From contig DAOUPC010000124.1 in the NCBI GenBank assembly GCA_030626365.1, forward strand, positions 1 through 7,841: DNA of 7,841 nucleotides. The letters run 5' to 3'. The notes under the pieces were generated by a model. That model saw only the letters and a program-made list of their open reading frames with translations. It was not told where the DNA came from and made no database searches. This document shows positions 5,644 through 7,841 of this stretch, in pieces. The position numbers and the translations under genes were made by a program. The DNA comes from Paracoccaceae bacterium. Its GTDB lineage: Bacteria > Pseudomonadota > Alphaproteobacteria > Rhodobacterales > Rhodobacteraceae. Position 1 is the first letter of the stretch; each line of letters opens with the position of its first letter.

Positions 5644-7040
5644 TCCGGCCCCTCACCCGTCTGATCCAGACCTGCCAGTTCCGCAAGCGACAGCGGCTTG
5701 ACCGGCGCGCGCAAACGGTAATATCCCACCTCAGCAACCGGCGTTTTGGTAAGATCGGCCAGCATTTCGGTCAGGGTCAGCCCGCAGAACCGGCCCTGAC
5801 ATGGCCCCATGCCACAGCGGCTGTAACTTTTGATCTGGTTCGGGCGGGTGTGGCCCATGCGAACCAGTTCACGAATATCGCCAGCGGTAATTTCCTCGCA
5901 GCGGCAAACAATTGTGCTGTCATCCTGCGGGATGCGCGTATTTTCAGGCGGGCGGAACAGGGTTTCCAGAAATGGCCGTGCCGCCATTTCACGGCGCAGG
6001 GTTTTCCGAAAGGGCTGCACAAGGCGTTCACGGGTCTGTGGGTTAATCCGGCCAAGGCGTTCCAGCGCACCAATCGCCGCAATCGCCCCCTGATTTTCGG
6101 CCGCGATGCTGCCCCCGATCCCCGCGCCATCCCCGGCCACGTAAATGCCCGCAACGCTAGAGCGGAACCAGTCATCAACCGCGATGTTCCAACAGGCCTG
6201 CCCGTCGTTCCAGACCGTATCGCACCCTGCCGCAACCGGCATGTTCAGATTTGGCACAACACCTTGATGCAACAGGATGTTCTGGCAATCGATCCGGCCC
6301 CATTTGCCGCCTTTAAGGTATTCAATCGCCGTGACATCGGTATCGCCACAGATACGAATATCAGACACGCCGCGCACATATTCCGTGTCGCGGCAGCGGG
6401 CGATCTGGCGCTGCCAGCGCCAGCCGTCAAACAGGCGCGATGCCGCGTGCAGGGCACCGGGAAGATGTGGAATTGCCCGGATGTAATTGCCCGCTGGCGT
6501 CAGATCAATCACCGCCTTTACCGGGATTCCCGCACTTAGATACTGATGCACGATCAGATACAAAAGCGGGCCGGTGCCGACAAAAACCGCATCCCTTATG
6601 GACAGACCGGAATCCTTTAGCATGATCTGCGCAGCACCGGCGGTCATTACCCCCGGCAATGTCCAGCCCGGCACAGGCATCGGGCGTTCCTGTGCCCCGC
6701 CCGCCAGAATGATCTGGCGACCCGAAACCAGATGCGCCGCGCCCTCAACGCAATAGCCAACCTGACGATCCGCCGACACCTGCCAGACCGACGCCTGCGC
6801 GACATACCGCGCACCACTTTCGCGCAACCCCTGCGCCAGATCAAACCCCTGCGCATAAGATTTGCCCAACTCGGGGCGCTGGCGGTTTGCGGGTGTTTCA
6901 ATGGCCCTGTATATCTGCCCGCCGGGGCCCGGCTGTTCGTCCAGAACCAGCGTATCCGCGCCATGCTGCGCCGCGATGCGGGCCGCCGCCATTCCGGCCG
7001 GTCCTGCCCCGATAACAATGATGTCATGGCAGCCCGTCAT
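5640..7040 (-). CDS. NAD(P)/FAD-dependent oxidoreductase with BFD-like [2Fe-2S] domain (alpha subunit, OoxA/HcnB-like)
   Basis: A 466-residue flavoprotein expected to pass electrons between the beta-subunit flavin and an acceptor. Residues 6-35 hold an FAD Rossmann motif (VIGAGPAG at 9-16, acidic end at LVLDEQ). A second nucleotide fold starts near 150 (VFVGTGPLLY). A flavin C-motif with GIYVAGDGAGIGG lies at 298-310. The C-terminal third has a BFD-like [2Fe-2S] domain with C379-x-C381 and C409-x4-C414, plus an extra Cys419. This order matches opine oxidase subunit A, HcnB and the alpha subunit of D-hydroxyproline dehydrogenase. Its ATG overlaps the TGA of the gamma gene, and its own TGA overlaps the beta start; both overlaps are 4 bases. 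Upstream pairing to 16S rRNA is weak (GAAG), so translation probably depends on coupling to the gamma gene. Confidence 0.9.
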   Translation of the reverse strand: MTGCHDIIVIGAGPAGMAAARIAAQHGADTLVLDEQPGPGGQIYRAIETPANRQRPELGKSYAQGFDLAQGLRESGARYVAQASVWQVSADRQVGYCVEGAAHLVSGRQIILAGGAQERPMPVPGWTLPGVMTAGAAQIMLKDSGLSIRDAVFVGTGPLLYLIVHQYLSAGIPVKAVIDLTPAGNYIRAIPHLPGALHAASRLFDGWRWQRQIARCRDTEYVRGVSDIRICGDTDVTAIEYLKGGKWGRIDCQNILLHQGVVPNLNMPVAAGCDTVWNDGQACWNIAVDDWFRSSVAGIYVAGDGAGIGGSIAAENQGAIAAIGALERLGRINPQTRERLVQPFRKTLRREMAARPFLETLFRPPENTRIPQDDSTIVCRCEEITAGDIRELVRMGHTRPNQIKSYSRCGMGPCQGRFCGLTLTEMLADLTKTPVAEVGYYRLRAPVKPLSLAELAGLDQTGEGPE

Positions 7041-7381
7041 GGGTGCATCTTCGTGATATCCGGGGCGTTCAGGACGGGCCCGGACAGGTTTGACTGGCGC
7101 GCGATTGTCATGCCTTCGGACACCTGGACCATACAGGCCTGCTGATTGGCAAGGCCGTCAATCACCATCAGGCAGTCAAAACAGACCCCCATCATGCAAA
7201 ACGGCGCGCGCGGGGCGGCGTTGGTTGGCGTGTCACGAAAATGACGGACCCCCGCCTCAAGCAGTGCGGCCGCGACGCTGACGCCGTGACGCAATTGCAG
7301 GGGCTTGCCTTCGAACAGCACATCAACCGTTTGGCCGTCCTGCCCGGAAATGTTGGTGAATACTGACTGCGCGTCGCTCAC
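7037..7381 (-). CDS. Small [2Fe-2S] protein (gamma subunit, HcnA/OoxX-like)
   Basis: A 114-residue plant-type ferredoxin-like (Fer2_4) protein. Four cysteines in family spacing, C62-x4-C67-x2-C70 and C83, sit in segments PFCMMGVCFDCLM and QQACMV, which are the hallmarks of HcnA and of the gamma subunit of D-hydroxyproline dehydrogenase and related opine oxidases. It should carry one [2Fe-2S] cluster for electron transfer within the heterotrimer. The start is GTG at 7381, sharing 4 bases (GTGA) with the stop of the permease gene. AGGA lies only 2 bases before it, unusually close, so re-initiation after the permease stop is probably how it is translated. No better start occurs before the conserved fold. 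Confidence 0.88.
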   Translation of the reverse strand: MSDAQSVFTNISGQDGQTVDVLFEGKPLQLRHGVSVAAALLEAGVRHFRDTPTNAAPRAPFCMMGVCFDCLMVIDGLANQQACMVQVSEGMTIARQSNLSGPVLNAPDITKMHP

Positions 7382-7841
7382 TTTCCTTTGCCCACAAGGA
7401 TATTATCAAGCCCGAAAAAGCGATCCAGAATGGCCATCAGGATGATGGTAAGAAATATCATCGTGGCCGACAGGGACGCAATCAGCGGATCGATGGTTTC
7501 GGTGATATGTTCATACATCCGCACAGGCAGGGTCGTGGTGCTGGGCGAGGCAACGAATACGGTCATCGTGACCTCGTCAAAGCTGGTGATGAACGACAAC
7601 ACCCAGCCCCCCGCAATACCCGGAATGATCATCGGAATGGTGACCCGGCGAAAGACCGTCCAGTTCGAGGCACCCAGCGACACGGCGGCACTTTCGGCCG
7701 AGCGGTCCATGCCCGTGACCGCCGACAGAACCAGCCGCAGCGCATAGGGCATGATGATGATCACATGGGTAAACACCAGCCCGGCAAACGTGCCGTAAAT
7801 GCCAACCTTGGTCAGAAAACTAAGGAATGCGACCCCCAGAA
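7378..7841 (-). CDS. ABC transporter permease, PotC-like (3' part, runs off right edge)
   Basis: About 153 C-terminal residues are visible; the frame stays open to position 7841, so the gene begins outside the window. An internal GTG at 7776 is not the true start, because typical permease sequence continues upstream of it. The inner-membrane coupling motif (EAA loop) is clear: ESAAVSLGASNWTVFRRVTIP, broken here as ESAAVSLGAS then NWTVFRRVTIP. It is followed by a membrane segment with FITSFDEV and a last helix near DPLIASLSATMIFLTIILMA. This is the pattern of the second permease (PotC/YdcV class) of spermidine/putrescine-type importers, which also serve opines and other cationic compounds. The TGA overlaps the gamma-subunit GTG. 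Linkage to the dehydrogenase suggests it imports that enzyme's substrate. The binding protein, ATPase and partner permease would lie beyond the right edge. Confidence 0.88.
   Translation of the reverse strand, partial: LGVAFLSFLTKVGIYGTFAGLVFTHVIIIMPYALRLVLSAVTGMDRSAESAAVSLGASNWTVFRRVTIPMIIPGIAGGWVLSFITSFDEVTMTVFVASPSTTTLPVRMYEHITETIDPLIASLSATMIFLTIILMAILDRFFGLDNILVGKGK

Noticed and set aside
5622..6539. 305-codon plus-strand open frame
   Set aside because: It is the antisense shadow of the alpha-subunit gene, whose FAD and [2Fe-2S] motifs are clear on the other strand.

Overview
The window is a compact, GC-rich stretch of bacterial chromosome or large replicon. It carries two nutrient-uptake and catabolism modules that point at each other. 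GC-ending codons, CUT2 sugar-transporter genes, a LacI regulator and an opine/imino-acid type dehydrogenase next to a polyamine-type ABC permease fit an alphaproteobacterium (Rhodobacterales, Rhodospirillales or Rhizobiales style). That placement comes from protein style only; no rRNA or marker gene is present. No tRNA, rRNA, CRISPR array, insertion sequence, integrase or attachment site was seen.

Left module (1-4499): a sugar-type transport operon on the minus strand with a divergent regulator. In transcription order it holds a periplasmic substrate-binding protein (3221 to 2226), two GC-rich intercistronic hairpins, a small SIS-domain protein resembling 6-phospho-3-hexuloisomerase (2113 to 1559), a double-domain RbsA-type ATPase (1550 to 36), and the first 14 codons of the next gene, probably the permease, which leaves the window at position 1. 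A LacI-family repressor (3450-4499) is transcribed the other way from a 228-base intergenic region. That region holds two similar 16-base palindromes centred on CpG, exactly 100 bp apart, which are good candidates for its operators. The likely logic is that a sugar or polyol is imported, phosphorylated by an enzyme outside the window and isomerised by the SIS protein, with the LacI protein sensing the sugar or a derivative.

Right module (4510-7841), on the minus strand: the 3' part of a PotC-like ABC permease, followed by three subunits of a flavin/iron-sulfur dehydrogenase. These are gamma (small [2Fe-2S] protein), alpha (FAD/NAD(P) Rossmann protein with a BFD-like [2Fe-2S] domain) and beta (DAO-type FAD oxidoreductase). 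All three junctions are 4-base start/stop overlaps (GTGA, ATGA, ATGA), so the genes are tightly coupled. The architecture matches D-hydroxyproline dehydrogenase, opine (octopine/nopaline) oxidase and hydrogen cyanide synthase families. The substrate here is unknown, but a polyamine/opine-type importer in the same operon suggests a cationic, N-substituted amino acid or imino acid.

The two modules converge at 4499/4510 with only 10 bases between stop codons. A perfect 6-bp-arm palindrome spans that junction and contains both TAG stops. Nothing here is clearly a new defence or mobile system. The points most worth a second look are the paired operators, the diverged SIS protein inside a transporter operon, the ATPase lacking the usual second-site glutamate, and the unassigned substrate of the dehydrogenase.
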